A DNA stretch of 57,533 nt from Vicingaceae bacterium (GTDB taxonomy: Bacteria; Bacteroidota; Bacteroidia; Flavobacteriales_E; Vicingaceae): positions 1 to 57,533 of the forward strand of contig JAOKCF010000011.1 in assembly GCA_028245195.1 (NCBI GenBank). Reading direction: 5' to 3'. Each line of letters starts with the position of its first letter. Within the stretch, counting starts at the first letter, position 1. Position numbers and translations under genes: made by a program. Positions 1 through 8,523 of this stretch are shown here, in pieces. The notes below the pieces were generated by a model. The model saw nothing but the letters and a program-made list of their open reading frames with translations, made no database searches and was not told the DNA's origin.

Positions 1-840
1 ATAATGCACCCCTGCACTTAACTGCCGTCGTTTTTGAAAAATAAAACGTTTCCAAGAGATCTCTGGAGTCGTAAAGGTATGAGACTCTTTACCCATCTCA
101 ATTGCAACATTTACGGAGGTAGCAATACTATTCACCAATAAGTCATCATCTCCGCTAATAATAGCTTGGTGACTATCAAATCCTCCAATCTTAATAAAGC
201 TAGACTTTCTGTATGCTAAATTTCTACCAACACCCATGTAAGCATGTCCTGCCTGTGCAAATCCAAAATACTGCAGTGCTGTCATGAATCCCTCGAAACG
301 GATCAGTTTATTTAGTAATCCTCTACCTTGTTTAAATGCACCAAAACTCAAAACAATCTCCTTCTCAGCAGAAAAATGTCGTACCATAGTTGAAATCCAC
401 AGGTTTGTATTGGGCAAGCAATCGGCATCCGTGAATAACAATAATTCGTGTTTAGCAATTTCAATCCCTTGGCTTAAAGCTGATTTTTTACCTGCCTCAG
501 CTTCGTTATTTAGAACGATCAGTTTATTCGATTTCAAACCGTTGAGCAGTTCCAACGTGCCATCTTCTGAATAGTCATTTACTATGATAATCTCGAAATT
601 GGAATACGATTGATTCGAAAGTTTCTGCACGCATTTCTCGATAGTTTTCGCTTCATTCTTGGCTGCAACAATTACCGAAACCCCTTCTCCTGTGCTCGAT
701 TTACCGGTAGAGTAATACTTAGAAAGCGGGAAAAAGTACCTTAGGTAGTAATACAATTGAACACCTATTACAACTAGAAAACCTACTACTAATGATAGCT
801 GCAAAGTTGAGACTGCTGTGAATTGATCGTTCAAATTCAT
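1..840 (-). CDS. Glycosyltransferase family 2, membrane-anchored, C-terminus cut by window edge
   Basis: The minus-strand frame opens with ATG at 840 and stays open to base 1, giving 280 codons without a stop, so the C-terminus lies outside the window. Residues about 13-32 form one hydrophobic segment, followed by a GT-A type domain: VSVIVAAKNEA, then FTDADCLP as the DxD nucleotide-sugar/metal site, GGFD and SGDDD as the acceptor-side acidic motif, and QKRRQ near the edge, comparable to the QxxRW motif of processive GT2 enzymes. It probably transfers a sugar from an activated donor at the inner face of the cytoplasmic membrane. It is divergent from tgt with 125 bases between them. The acceptor cannot be told from sequence. 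Confidence 0.85.
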   Translation of the reverse strand, partial: MNLNDQFTAVSTLQLSLVVGFLVVIGVQLYYYLRYFFPLSKYYSTGKSSTGEGVSVIVAAKNEAKTIEKCVQKLSNQSYSNFEIIIVNDYSEDGTLELLNGLKSNKLIVLNNEAEAGKKSALSQGIEIAKHELLLFTDADCLPNTNLWISTMVRHFSAEKEIVLSFGAFKQGRGLLNKLIRFEGFMTALQYFGFAQAGHAYMGVGRNLAYRKSSFIKIGGFDSHQAIISGDDDLLVNSIATSVNVAIEMGKESHTFTTPEISWKRFIFQKRRQLSAGVHY

Positions 841-934
841 AAGGTGAAATTTAGTCCTATTTTGTGAGTTAAGGGCTCATTAACAGCAAAGAAATCGCTG
901 TAGTTTCGACTACTTCCTTTTGCACGGCTTTACT

Positions 935-942
935 TATCTTTG
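935..942 (+). promoter_or_regulatory. Candidate -7 box for tgt operon
   Basis: TATCTTTG matches the Bacteroidota -7 consensus TAnnTTTG and sits 23 bases before the tgt ATG. A TTTG at 919-922 is closer than the usual -33 spacing, so only the -7 element is convincing. Confidence 0.4.
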
Positions 943-965
943 CTTCTCTTTTTTGAAAAACGAAC

Positions 966-2096
966 ATGAAGTTTAGCTTACAACATGAAGATGCCAATTC
1001 AAAGGCAAGAGCGGGAGAAATAACGACCGACCATGGAAAAATACAGACCCCCATTTTTATGCCGGTTGGAACCGCAGGTACGGTTAAGGCAGTGCACCAA
1101 AAAGAGCTAAAAGAAGATATCGAAGCTCAGATTATTTTGGGAAATACCTATCATTTATACCTGAGACCAGGATTAGATACTATGCAAAAAGCTGGAGGGT
1201 TACACAAATTCAACAGTTGGGATGGTCCAATTTTAACGGACAGTGGAGGCTATCAAGTTTATTCTCTTGCTGATCGAAGAAAGATTATAGAGGAAGGGGT
1301 AAAATTCTCCTCACATGTTGATGGAGCAAAACACTTTTTCACTCCAGAAAATGTTATGGATACTCAACGAATTATTGGTGCCGACATCATTATGGCTTTC
1401 GACGAGTGCACTCCATATCCTTGCGATTATGATTATGCAAAACGTTCTATGGGCATGACACACAGATGGCTAAAACGCTGTTGCGATCGATTTGACAGTA
1501 CCGAACCACTTTATGGATATAGTCAAACGCTTTTCCCTATTGTTCAAGGTAGCACCTACAAAGACCTTAGAATAGAATCGGCAGAAACCATTGCCTCTTT
1601 TGGAAGAGAAGGAAATGCAATCGGTGGCCTTTCAGTCGGAGAACCTGCTGAAGAAATGTATGAGATGTGCGAAATTGTTTGTGATATTTTACCAAAAGAC
1701 AAACCGCGTTATTTAATGGGTGTTGGTACGCCGATTAACATTTTAGAGAATATTGCTTTAGGAGTTGATATGTTTGACTGTGTGATGCCAAGCCGAAATG
1801 CTAGAAATGGCATGTTATTTACAAAGCACGGTTTCATGAACATGAGAAACCAAAAATGGAAAGATGACTTTTCATTATTGGATCCAGATGGAGAAAGTTA
1901 TGTGGATAGCTTTTATACCAAAGCATATGTGAGACATTTGATGATTTCAAAAGAAATTTTAGGAGCTCAGATTGCCACCTTACATAATTTAGCGTTCTAT
2001 CTTTGGTTAGTAAAGGAAGCTAGAAAAAGAATTATTGATGGCACATTTGTTGAATGGAAGAACAAAATGGTGGTTAACATGGCCCAACGTCTCTAA
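966..2096 (+). CDS. tgt: tRNA-guanine(34) transglycosylase (TGT)
   Basis: Exchanges guanine 34 of the anticodon of Asp, Asn, His and Tyr tRNAs for a queuosine precursor. The 376-residue protein has normal family length. It shows TDSGGYQVYS with catalytic Asp92, GGLSVGEP near 220-227, and FDCVMPSRNARNG with the nucleophile candidate Asp271. The C-terminal zinc site is unusual: where Escherichia coli has CxCxxC, this protein has G309, S311 and D314, while the final histidine ligand is kept as His340. From memory, other flavobacterial TGTs also lack these cysteines, so this looks like a lineage trait and not damage. The stop is immediately followed by the ATG of the permease gene, so the two are co-transcribed. 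Confidence 0.95.
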   Translation: MKFSLQHEDANSKARAGEITTDHGKIQTPIFMPVGTAGTVKAVHQKELKEDIEAQIILGNTYHLYLRPGLDTMQKAGGLHKFNSWDGPILTDSGGYQVYSLADRRKIIEEGVKFSSHVDGAKHFFTPENVMDTQRIIGADIIMAFDECTPYPCDYDYAKRSMGMTHRWLKRCCDRFDSTEPLYGYSQTLFPIVQGSTYKDLRIESAETIASFGREGNAIGGLSVGEPAEEMYEMCEIVCDILPKDKPRYLMGVGTPINILENIALGVDMFDCVMPSRNARNGMLFTKHGFMNMRNQKWKDDFSLLDPDGESYVDSFYTKAYVRHLMISKEILGAQIATLHNLAFYLWLVKEARKRIIDGTFVEWKNKMVVNMAQRL

Positions 2097-3176
2097 ATGA
2101 AAATACTAGACCTTTACATACTTAAGAAGTTTTTGGGCACCTTTTTCTTCTCCATAGCCCTAATTATTTCAATTTCTATTGTTTTCGATTTCTCCGAGAA
2201 TGTGGATGAATTCATTGAAAAAAGTGCTCCAACAGAAGCCATTATTTTCGATTACTACTTAAATTTCATTCCCTACTTTGCCAACTTATTCAGTCCGCTT
2301 TTCATTTTTGTGTCTGTTATATTTTTTACTTCAAAAATGGCAAGCAATACCGAGATTGTATCCATTTTAGCCAGTGGAATTTCGTTTCGAAGAATGCTAT
2401 TGCCCTACCTCATTGGAGCTGTACTCATTGGATCGCTTTCGCTTTACTTGAATAATTTTTTAATCCCGAAGAGCAATGTCAAAATGCTCGAATTCAAATA
2501 CAAGTATATAAAAAATCAATATCGAAACAAGGATAAAAACATTCACATTCAACTTACCCCAAACAGCTATGCATACATTGGGAGCTATGCCGTACCTACA
2601 AATGTAGGAGTGAAATTTAGTTTGGAGTCATTCAATGAGGACGGTGAAATGACGTACAAATTGATCAGCGACTTTGTACGTTGGGATTCCACTAAACAAA
2701 TGTGGACCATTCAAAACTATTATGAACGATTCATTGAAGGTAGGTCAGAAAGAATTGTGAATGGACTTTCAAAAGATACCATACTTAACATGCTTCCCGG
2801 AGACTTTACAAGAAGAAACGCCGACGTAGAAATGTTGGATTATTTTCAACTACAAAAGGAAATTGAAGTCCTCACTTTTAAAGGTTCAAAAGACGTTATT
2901 AATTTAAAAATTGAACAGCAAAAACGGGTTGCGTTTCCTTTTGCAACGATTGTGCTGACCTTCATAGGAGTTGCGATTGCCAGCCGAAAAGTTCGTGGTG
3001 GCATTGGGCTGCACTTAGGGCTGGGGCTAGCATTGAGTTTTACCTTCATTATGTTTATGAAAGTCACTCAAACCTTCTCCACTAATGGCGGGTTAGACCC
3101 AATGATTGCCATGTGGATTCCAAACATCATCTATGGTATTTTAGCAGTTATTCTAATCCAAAAGGCTCCTAAATAA
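2097..3176 (+). CDS. LptF/LptG family permease (YjgP/YjgQ)
   Basis: Predicted inner-membrane permease of the lipopolysaccharide export machine. The 359-residue protein has the family layout: transmembrane segments near residues 12-30, 55-80 and 98-120, a periplasmic jellyroll-like section from about 125 to 265, then three helices near 280-358. The N-terminal LDLYILKKFLGTF resembles the family start. It begins on the base after the tgt stop and its TAA overlaps the next ATG by one base, so it is the middle gene of a three-gene operon. Whether it is the LptF or LptG partner is not clear from sequence, and the second permease is not in this window. Confidence 0.88.
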   Translation: MKILDLYILKKFLGTFFFSIALIISISIVFDFSENVDEFIEKSAPTEAIIFDYYLNFIPYFANLFSPLFIFVSVIFFTSKMASNTEIVSILASGISFRRMLLPYLIGAVLIGSLSLYLNNFLIPKSNVKMLEFKYKYIKNQYRNKDKNIHIQLTPNSYAYIGSYAVPTNVGVKFSLESFNEDGEMTYKLISDFVRWDSTKQMWTIQNYYERFIEGRSERIVNGLSKDTILNMLPGDFTRRNADVEMLDYFQLQKEIEVLTFKGSKDVINLKIEQQKRVAFPFATIVLTFIGVAIASRKVRGGIGLHLGLGLALSFTFIMFMKVTQTFSTNGGLDPMIAMWIPNIIYGILAVILIQKAPK

Positions 3177-4279
3177 TGACAGTAAAACTTAAATGGCTAT
3201 TCCTTTTTGCCATCATGATTAGCCTAAGCGCGTGTACTGTTGGACGTTTCTTTGTTTACAATTTTGCCGACATTACAGACTATAAGAAATTCCCTAGTAG
3301 AACGTTAACGAAGTCAGACCAAGCTTTTCAATTTAAAAAAAGAGCTGAATTAAGAAAACCTAAGAGTTTTAAAATCAATGGAGAGGTAGTTGACTTTGAC
3401 GATTATTTAGAAAAGAATAAAACGGTTGCATTTCTAATTATTAAGAATGACACCATTCAGTATGAGCAGTATTACAATAAATACGAAGAAGAATCCATCG
3501 TAGCGTCTTTCTCTATGGCTAAATCGGTAACTTCTATGCTCATTGGGTTTGCCATTCAAGATGGATTAATAGATTCGGAAGAGGATTTAGTTACAAAATA
3601 CATTCCGGAACTGAAAGAAAATGGTTGGGACAAAGTAACCTTGAAGCTCCTTTTACAAATGACTTCCGCAATGAAGTTCAACGAAAGTTACTACAACCCA
3701 TTTGGCCATGCCGCCAGCTACTACTATGGCAGAAATTTGAGAAAACAAGTCGCAAAGGCTAAGCTAGAAGGTGAACCTGGTAACTATTTCAATTACCAAA
3801 GCGGACAAACTCAAGTATTGGGTTTAGCGTTGGAAAGAGGCCTAAACGGGAAGCGAATTACGACATATTTGCAAGAGAAGCTGTGGACTCCACTCGGAAT
3901 GGAATACGATGCTTCTTGGAGTTTAGATCGTAAAAAGAATGGTCTCGAAAAAACATTTTGCTGTTTGAATGCAAGAGCGCAAGACTTTGCCAAACTAGGC
4001 CGATTTTATTTAAACAAGGGAAATTGGGAAGGTGAGCAATTATTGAACGAAGAATGGATTGAACAATCTACCAAACGCGATACGACAGATGGTTCTGCTG
4101 AAAACTATCAATACGCATGGTGGCTTAAAGGAAGTGAAGGAGATTACGCAGCAGAGGGAATTTTAGGACAGTACATCTATGTTCACCCTGAAAAGAACCT
4201 CATTATGGTGAGACTTGGGAAAAACTACGGTAATACAAGCTGGACAAGTATTTTTAAAGCCTTGGCGAAGGCTTATTAA
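3176..4279 (+). CDS. Beta-lactamase-family serine hydrolase, lipoprotein
   Basis: 367 residues with a lipoprotein signal ending LSAC (Cys20). The S-x-x-K catalytic motif is SMAK at residues 113-116, and the YQSGQ segment near 210 fits the second (Tyr) motif of class C beta-lactamase and esterase relatives. The late part, with a WW-K tract and GQYIYVHP, fits the third-motif region although no clean KTG is present. It is probably a periplasm-facing esterase, peptidase or amidase and not a drug-resistance enzyme; the substrate is unknown. It is the last gene of the tgt operon, one-base overlap with the permease, and is followed by a terminator. Confidence 0.8.
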   Translation: MTVKLKWLFLFAIMISLSACTVGRFFVYNFADITDYKKFPSRTLTKSDQAFQFKKRAELRKPKSFKINGEVVDFDDYLEKNKTVAFLIIKNDTIQYEQYYNKYEEESIVASFSMAKSVTSMLIGFAIQDGLIDSEEDLVTKYIPELKENGWDKVTLKLLLQMTSAMKFNESYYNPFGHAASYYYGRNLRKQVAKAKLEGEPGNYFNYQSGQTQVLGLALERGLNGKRITTYLQEKLWTPLGMEYDASWSLDRKKNGLEKTFCCLNARAQDFAKLGRFYLNKGNWEGEQLLNEEWIEQSTKRDTTDGSAENYQYAWWLKGSEGDYAAEGILGQYIYVHPEKNLIMVRLGKNYGNTSWTSIFKALAKAY

Positions 4280-4343
4280 GCCTTCTAGCGACCAACTTAC
4301 AATACTTTAGATAATATTGGCGAAGTTAACCACTTCCAATAAA

Positions 4344-4375
4344 AAAAGCCCTTCCGAATGCTCGGAAGGGCTTTT
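4344..4375. terminator. Bidirectional rho-independent terminator between serine hydrolase and rpmB
   Basis: A perfect 14-base-pair stem (4344-4357 with 4362-4375) around the loop ATGC, with core GCCCTTCCGA and A/T runs on both outer sides. It lies between two convergent genes and can serve both. Confidence 0.9.
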
Positions 4376-4396
4376 ACTATATTTAGAAAAAGAATT

Positions 4397-4630
4397 CTAC
4401 ATGAATCCTTTTGCCTTTGCTACTTTAATACAAGCCGTTAAGCCGTTCTTAGTAATGTTTCGAATACCTGAAGCAGAAACTTTTAACGTGACCCACTCAT
4501 TGGTATCAGGGTTAAAAAACTTTCTTGTAAACAAGTTAGGCTCAAATGTTCTTCTCGTTCTTCTCTTTGAGTGAGATACATTGTTACCTGTGATTACTTT
4601 CTTTCCTGTTATTTGACAAACTTTAGACAT
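4397..4630 (-). CDS. rpmB: 50S ribosomal protein L28
   Basis: 77 residues beginning MSKVCQITGKKVITGNNVSH, the family signature, with a basic C-terminus (VAKAKGFM). Only one Cys is near the N-terminus, so the zinc-ribbon CxxC pairs of the other L28 class are absent. Many Bacteroidota carry rpmB next to rpmG and a short DUF4295 gene; here it stands alone, with a terminator directly downstream and an apparent promoter directly upstream. Confidence 0.97.
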   Translation of the reverse strand: MSKVCQITGKKVITGNNVSHSKRRTRRTFEPNLFTRKFFNPDTNEWVTLKVSASGIRNITKNGLTACIKVAKAKGFM

Positions 4631-4655
4631 ATCTTTTCCGCTAAAAAATTGGAGT

Positions 4656-4687
4656 GCAAAATAAATACTTTTTCTGTTCTAAAACAA
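4656..4687 (-). promoter_or_regulatory. Candidate rpmB promoter
   Basis: On the minus strand a TTG (4687-4685) is followed after 17 bases by TATTTATTTTGC, close to the TTTG...TAnnTTTG pattern. It ends 26 bases upstream of the rpmB start. The match is imperfect. Confidence 0.4.
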
Positions 4688-4754
4688 CACTTTCATCAAC
4701 AAAAATCTGTTTTTATTTTCGAATGAAGAAGACGTATCTTCGCACAAAAAAGAA

Positions 4755-5171
4755 ATGAGGCTACTTTTGTCGTTTACAATCATATTTTTTGCTAGTCTTT
4801 TCAATGGTTATGCTCAAGAAAGCGCAGAAAGTAAGCACGTTGAAGAAATAAAAATTGGGGACGAAAAAAGGCAAGTAAACATTAATTATTCTTTCAAACA
4901 AGGAAAAGAAAATGAAACCCTATTGAAAGTTCAATTTTTCAATAAAACAAAAGTCAATTTAAACGTTGATTTGGTCATGGGGTTTTACAATAATGGTGTG
5001 CTTCTAGAAAAAGTCGACATTGCAGATTGTCTTAAAAAATCATTTTTTAATAATTTCTTCCGTCCATTTCACTTAGTTGGCACTTCATTCAAAGAAGTAG
5101 AGGTGGTAGAAATTGAAATTTTAAACTTTTATTCAGAGCGAGTAGATGAATGCAGAGAAACTCATAAGTAA
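4755..5171 (+). CDS. Small exported protein of unknown function
   Basis: 138 residues with a clear signal peptide (residues 1-20, ending GYAQ). The mature part is beta-rich in look and mixed in charge (VNINYSFKQG, FNKTKVNLNVDL), with no family I recognise and a Cys pair (DC near 94, EC near 134). It overlaps the bioY start by 26 bases in another frame, so the two are probably translated together. TATCTTCG at 4735-4742 resembles a -7 box. A role in biotin metabolism is not indicated by the sequence; the link is only positional. Confidence 0.7.
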   Translation: MRLLLSFTIIFFASLFNGYAQESAESKHVEEIKIGDEKRQVNINYSFKQGKENETLLKVQFFNKTKVNLNVDLVMGFYNNGVLLEKVDIADCLKKSFFNNFFRPFHLVGTSFKEVEVVEIEILNFYSERVDECRETHK

Positions 5172-5694
5172 CGGCGCGGGCGCTTTAATATCTATTGCAG
5201 CATTAGGCGCAGCAGCTCAACTTTCCATACCATTATCGGAAAGTGTATCGGTTGCTCCTATTACAGGTCAATCTTTAGCTGTGCTAATTGTTGCCCAATT
5301 GTTAAAGGAAATATGGGGTACGATTACAATTGGAATATATATCGTGATTGGAATATTAGGTGCTCCAGTATTTTCAGGGTTTGAAGGAGGTTGGGAAAAG
5401 TTCTCAGGACCAAGTTTAGGCTACTTTATAGGTTTTATAGTTGCTACAATTGTTTGTGGACTGCTCGCAAGAAAACAAGAAGAACGATTTAAGTTCTACC
5501 TACTGCAAATGCTTATTGGAACTGTTCTGATTCTGGTTTGTGGCTGGTTGGGTCTATTTCGATTTCTAGACGCCAAGGCTTCCTTTACTAAAGGAGTGCT
5601 ACCCTTTTTACCAGGAGCGCTGATTAAAATCACCATAGGTGCTATACTTTTATCTGTCATTCGTCGTTTCAAAAGCTTTATGAAAGCGGTTTAA
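5146..5694 (+). CDS. bioY: Biotin transporter BioY (ECF S component)
   Basis: Integral membrane substrate-binding unit for biotin uptake. The 182-residue protein has six hydrophobic segments and the family motifs VAPITGQSLAVL (about 36-47), GPSLGYFIGF (about 89-98) and LPGALIKI (about 154-161). No EcfA or EcfT gene is nearby; it either works alone or uses a module encoded elsewhere. The ATG lies inside the upstream gene with a 26-base overlap. Confidence 0.92.
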   Translation: MNAEKLISNGAGALISIAALGAAAQLSIPLSESVSVAPITGQSLAVLIVAQLLKEIWGTITIGIYIVIGILGAPVFSGFEGGWEKFSGPSLGYFIGFIVATIVCGLLARKQEERFKFYLLQMLIGTVLILVCGWLGLFRFLDAKASFTKGVLPFLPGALIKITIGAILLSVIRRFKSFMKAV

Positions 5695-5729
5695 ACGGAA
5701 TGAATACTTTTGGTTAAAAATGAACCCAT

Positions 5730-6908
5730 TTGATTGATCGCGAACTGAACGTTTTATTTTTACCCAAGTGGTATCCTAGTAAATTCGAAGAATTTGATGG
5801 TAATTTCATTGAAAATCATGCTATAGCGCTTTCCAAAAAATGTCATCTAGGAGTAATTTTTGTACACTCTGACGACTCCGTTTCTCAATTTTTTACGGTC
5901 GATAAATCGCAACTAAATGGCTTTCCCGAGTACCGAGTTTACTACAAAAGGCCCCAATTTGGTTTCAGTCTATTGAATCAAGTAGTTTCGTTTTTTAGGT
6001 ATAGAAGATCTCAAAAAATTGGCTACAGAGCTTATTTGAATGACATTGGCAAACCAGATCTTTGTCACGTTCACATCAATGGAAAATCTGCTTTACTGGC
6101 TAACTTTTTAAAAACCGCCGAAAACATCCCTTTTCTAATCACCGAACATTGGTCGGGTTACACATTTGAGAGTGGCGCTTTCAAGGGTTATTTTAGAAAG
6201 AAATTTTACCAATTCACCGCCAAACAATCGAGTGGAATTACCTGTGTTTCAAACTATTTAAAAGAAGCAATTAAGCGCCACGATATCAAGGCTAATTATT
6301 CCATAGTACCTAATGTGGTGAATACGGAATTATTTCAGCCCAAATGGAACAAAGCAAATAATCCGATTCGAATCGTCCACATTTCTAACTTAACCAAGTC
6401 GCCAAAAAACATTGACCTTATTGGCGCTGCGTTGAATGAAGCCGGTGCGCAACGAACCGACTTTGAGCTAGACATTATTGGAACAGGGCCAGATGAAAAC
6501 CTCATGTTAGAAATATTGAACAAGGGTAGTATGAAAGACCGTTTTACCTTTCATAGGGAGATCGTTTTAGAAAAAGTAGCAAGCATTTTACAACATGCCG
6601 ACTTCTTAGTACTGTACAGTCAATTTGAAACACAATCGGTAGTAATGATTGAAGCCTTTGCAAGTGGAGTTCCGGTTGTGATTTCCGCGGTGGGTGGAAT
6701 TCCTGAATACATGAATGAAGAAAGAGGTATTCTATTAGAGCCCAACTCTGCAGAAGCTTTGAAAAAAGGAATTCTTACCATGTTGGACCAGTACAATCAA
6801 TACGACCAGCAGAAACTTCGTAACTACGCTTTAGCTAATTTTGCAGAAGAACGAATTCAAGATCAGTTTCTACATTTATATTATAAAACGTTAAAAGAGC
6901 ATGCCTGA
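5730..6908 (+). CDS. Glycosyltransferase family 4 (GT-B)
   Basis: 392 residues with a typical GT4 layout: N-terminal VLFLPKWYPS, HVHINGKSALL, ITEHWSG, a hinge with VPNVVNTELF, and a C-terminal donor domain with VHISNLTKSPKN, GTGPDEN, and the E-x7-E like EAFASGVPVVIS with GGIPEY. The start is TTG at 5730: the only nearby ATG (5720) is out of frame and meets a stop after five codons, and the conserved N-terminus begins within a few residues of the TTG. It overlaps the next gene by 8 bases. It probably adds a sugar to a lipid-linked glycan made by this three-gene locus. Confidence 0.88.
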   Translation: MIDRELNVLFLPKWYPSKFEEFDGNFIENHAIALSKKCHLGVIFVHSDDSVSQFFTVDKSQLNGFPEYRVYYKRPQFGFSLLNQVVSFFRYRRSQKIGYRAYLNDIGKPDLCHVHINGKSALLANFLKTAENIPFLITEHWSGYTFESGAFKGYFRKKFYQFTAKQSSGITCVSNYLKEAIKRHDIKANYSIVPNVVNTELFQPKWNKANNPIRIVHISNLTKSPKNIDLIGAALNEAGAQRTDFELDIIGTGPDENLMLEILNKGSMKDRFTFHREIVLEKVASILQHADFLVLYSQFETQSVVMIEAFASGVPVVISAVGGIPEYMNEERGILLEPNSAEALKKGILTMLDQYNQYDQQKLRNYALANFAEERIQDQFLHLYYKTLKEHA

Positions 6909-8523
6909 AAATAGAAAGCTTCGTTTTGCCGTTTTAGTAGATGGTCCATTGCTCAAAAAGTGGCAAGCGGACAGCATTCAACACTTGTTGGACACAAAAC
7001 ACACTGAATTTATTGGGTTTATTCAAAATACAGGAAGCACCAATCAACCAACAACAAGTGTTTCTTTAGGATTTCGATTCATTTATAAAAAGATAGATCG
7101 GAACGGACCATTGCAATTGACTGAATGGGAGAAGCAATTTCCAGCTACTCCAAAATTTTCTTTTACTCCAGAGTCTAAAAGAATAATAAACTACTTAACT
7201 AATAGTGATTTAGCAAAATTAAAATCGCTAGATTTAGATGTTGTACTTCGCTTTGGTTTTGGAATTTTAAAAGGTGAAGCACTAAGCATTCCAACCTATG
7301 GAATTTGGTCTTTTCACCACGGTAATCCAAGAAAATACCGAGGTGGGCCTGCTGCATTTTGGGAAATTTTTGAAGGCGACTCTATAACCGGAAGCATGTT
7401 ACAGCAGCTTAATGAAAAGCTAGATCAAGGTCAACTGATTCGAGAAGGCTTTTTCCAAACCACTAACCACAGTTATCGAGCAAACCTATACCACGTTTTA
7501 GAAGAAACGGCTGTTTGGCCTGCACTGGCTGTCAAAGCCATTATCAACCATCCGCAACAAAAGTTGGCCCTGCAAACGATTTCCGAAAAAGGTAAATTGT
7601 ACAAGGTTCCGGGTAACTTGACTTCGCTTCGGTTTATATTCAATGTTTTCTCGAACAAGGTAAGTTTTCACCTTAATCGATTGTTTAGAGCTGAAAAATG
7701 GAATGTGGGACGAGTTAACCAGCCGATAGAAGAGTTAATTAACAAGCCCATGAAACCGATAAAATGGTTGAATGAAGCTCCGAGTAATAGCTACTACGCA
7801 GACCCATTTGCATGGAATAATAAAGAAGTGCTCTTGGAATTGTACAATTACAAAAGTAGCAAGGGAAGTTTAAAAAAATTGGATACCAATTCTGGTAAAA
7901 TAATTGACTTTCTGAATGACGACACTCACTACTCCTACCCTTTTAGCATCAGCCACAACGAGAAGCGTTACATTTTACCTGAAAATTACAAAAGCAACCT
8001 TCTACAACTTCACGAAGTGGATGACAAATTAAACCATCTTCAAAAGCATGTGCTTTTAGAAGGCCAGTGGATTGACCCCACCCTTTTTCAACAAGACGGC
8101 AAATGGTGGTTGAGCTGCATGCACGCAAGTTCACCTAAAGAAAACCTGTGTTTGTTTTACGCCAACTCCATTGAAGGCCCTTACAAGCCGCATCTTTTAA
8201 ATCCTGTGCTGACCGATATTAGTTCGGCAAGACCGGCCGGAACACCGTTTTTATTCAATGAAAAAATTATTCGTCCTACTCAAAATTGTTCTAAAACATA
8301 CGGGGGTATCGTTGTTCTAAAACAAATTGATAAGCTCAGCCCTACCGAATTCCAAGAGTCTTTTGTAAAAGAAATTCTTCCGCAAAAGGGCAGGTATTCT
8401 GAAGGTTTGCATACCCTTAGCACAGCGGGAGAAGAAATATTGGTAGATGGCAAACGTTATTACTTCAATTTTTGGAATTTTTGGAATCAACTGAAAGCTA
8501 GCTTTAACAAAAAAACAACTTGA
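6901..8523 (+). CDS. Formyltransferase-like domain fused to a GINT1_N-like beta-propeller
   Basis: 540 residues in two parts. Residues 1 to about 215 follow the methionyl-tRNA formyltransferase/GART fold: GIWSFHHGNPRKYRGG at 134-149 matches the usual G-x-x-N-x-H...RG loop, and LDQG at 174-177 supplies the acidic residue. His139 and Asp175 align with catalytic residues, but the usual Asn is Ser137. Residues about 275-540 begin NSYYADPFAW and carry repeated W/G-rich blades, like the beta-propeller of glucosamine inositolphosphorylceramide transferase and GH43-like proteins. Lying between a GT4 and a flippase, it probably modifies or builds an envelope glycan or glycolipid, perhaps by N-formylating an amino sugar. 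The reaction is inferred only. Confidence 0.75.
   Translation: MPENRKLRFAVLVDGPLLKKWQADSIQHLLDTKHTEFIGFIQNTGSTNQPTTSVSLGFRFIYKKIDRNGPLQLTEWEKQFPATPKFSFTPESKRIINYLTNSDLAKLKSLDLDVVLRFGFGILKGEALSIPTYGIWSFHHGNPRKYRGGPAAFWEIFEGDSITGSMLQQLNEKLDQGQLIREGFFQTTNHSYRANLYHVLEETAVWPALAVKAIINHPQQKLALQTISEKGKLYKVPGNLTSLRFIFNVFSNKVSFHLNRLFRAEKWNVGRVNQPIEELINKPMKPIKWLNEAPSNSYYADPFAWNNKEVLLELYNYKSSKGSLKKLDTNSGKIIDFLNDDTHYSYPFSISHNEKRYILPENYKSNLLQLHEVDDKLNHLQKHVLLEGQWIDPTLFQQDGKWWLSCMHASSPKENLCLFYANSIEGPYKPHLLNPVLTDISSARPAGTPFLFNEKIIRPTQNCSKTYGGIVVLKQIDKLSPTEFQESFVKEILPQKGRYSEGLHTLSTAGEEILVDGKRYYFNFWNFWNQLKASFNKKTT

Noticed and set aside
4317..4574. 85-codon plus-strand frame over rpmB
   Set aside because: Antisense to L28 and spans the terminator; no start context or family support.
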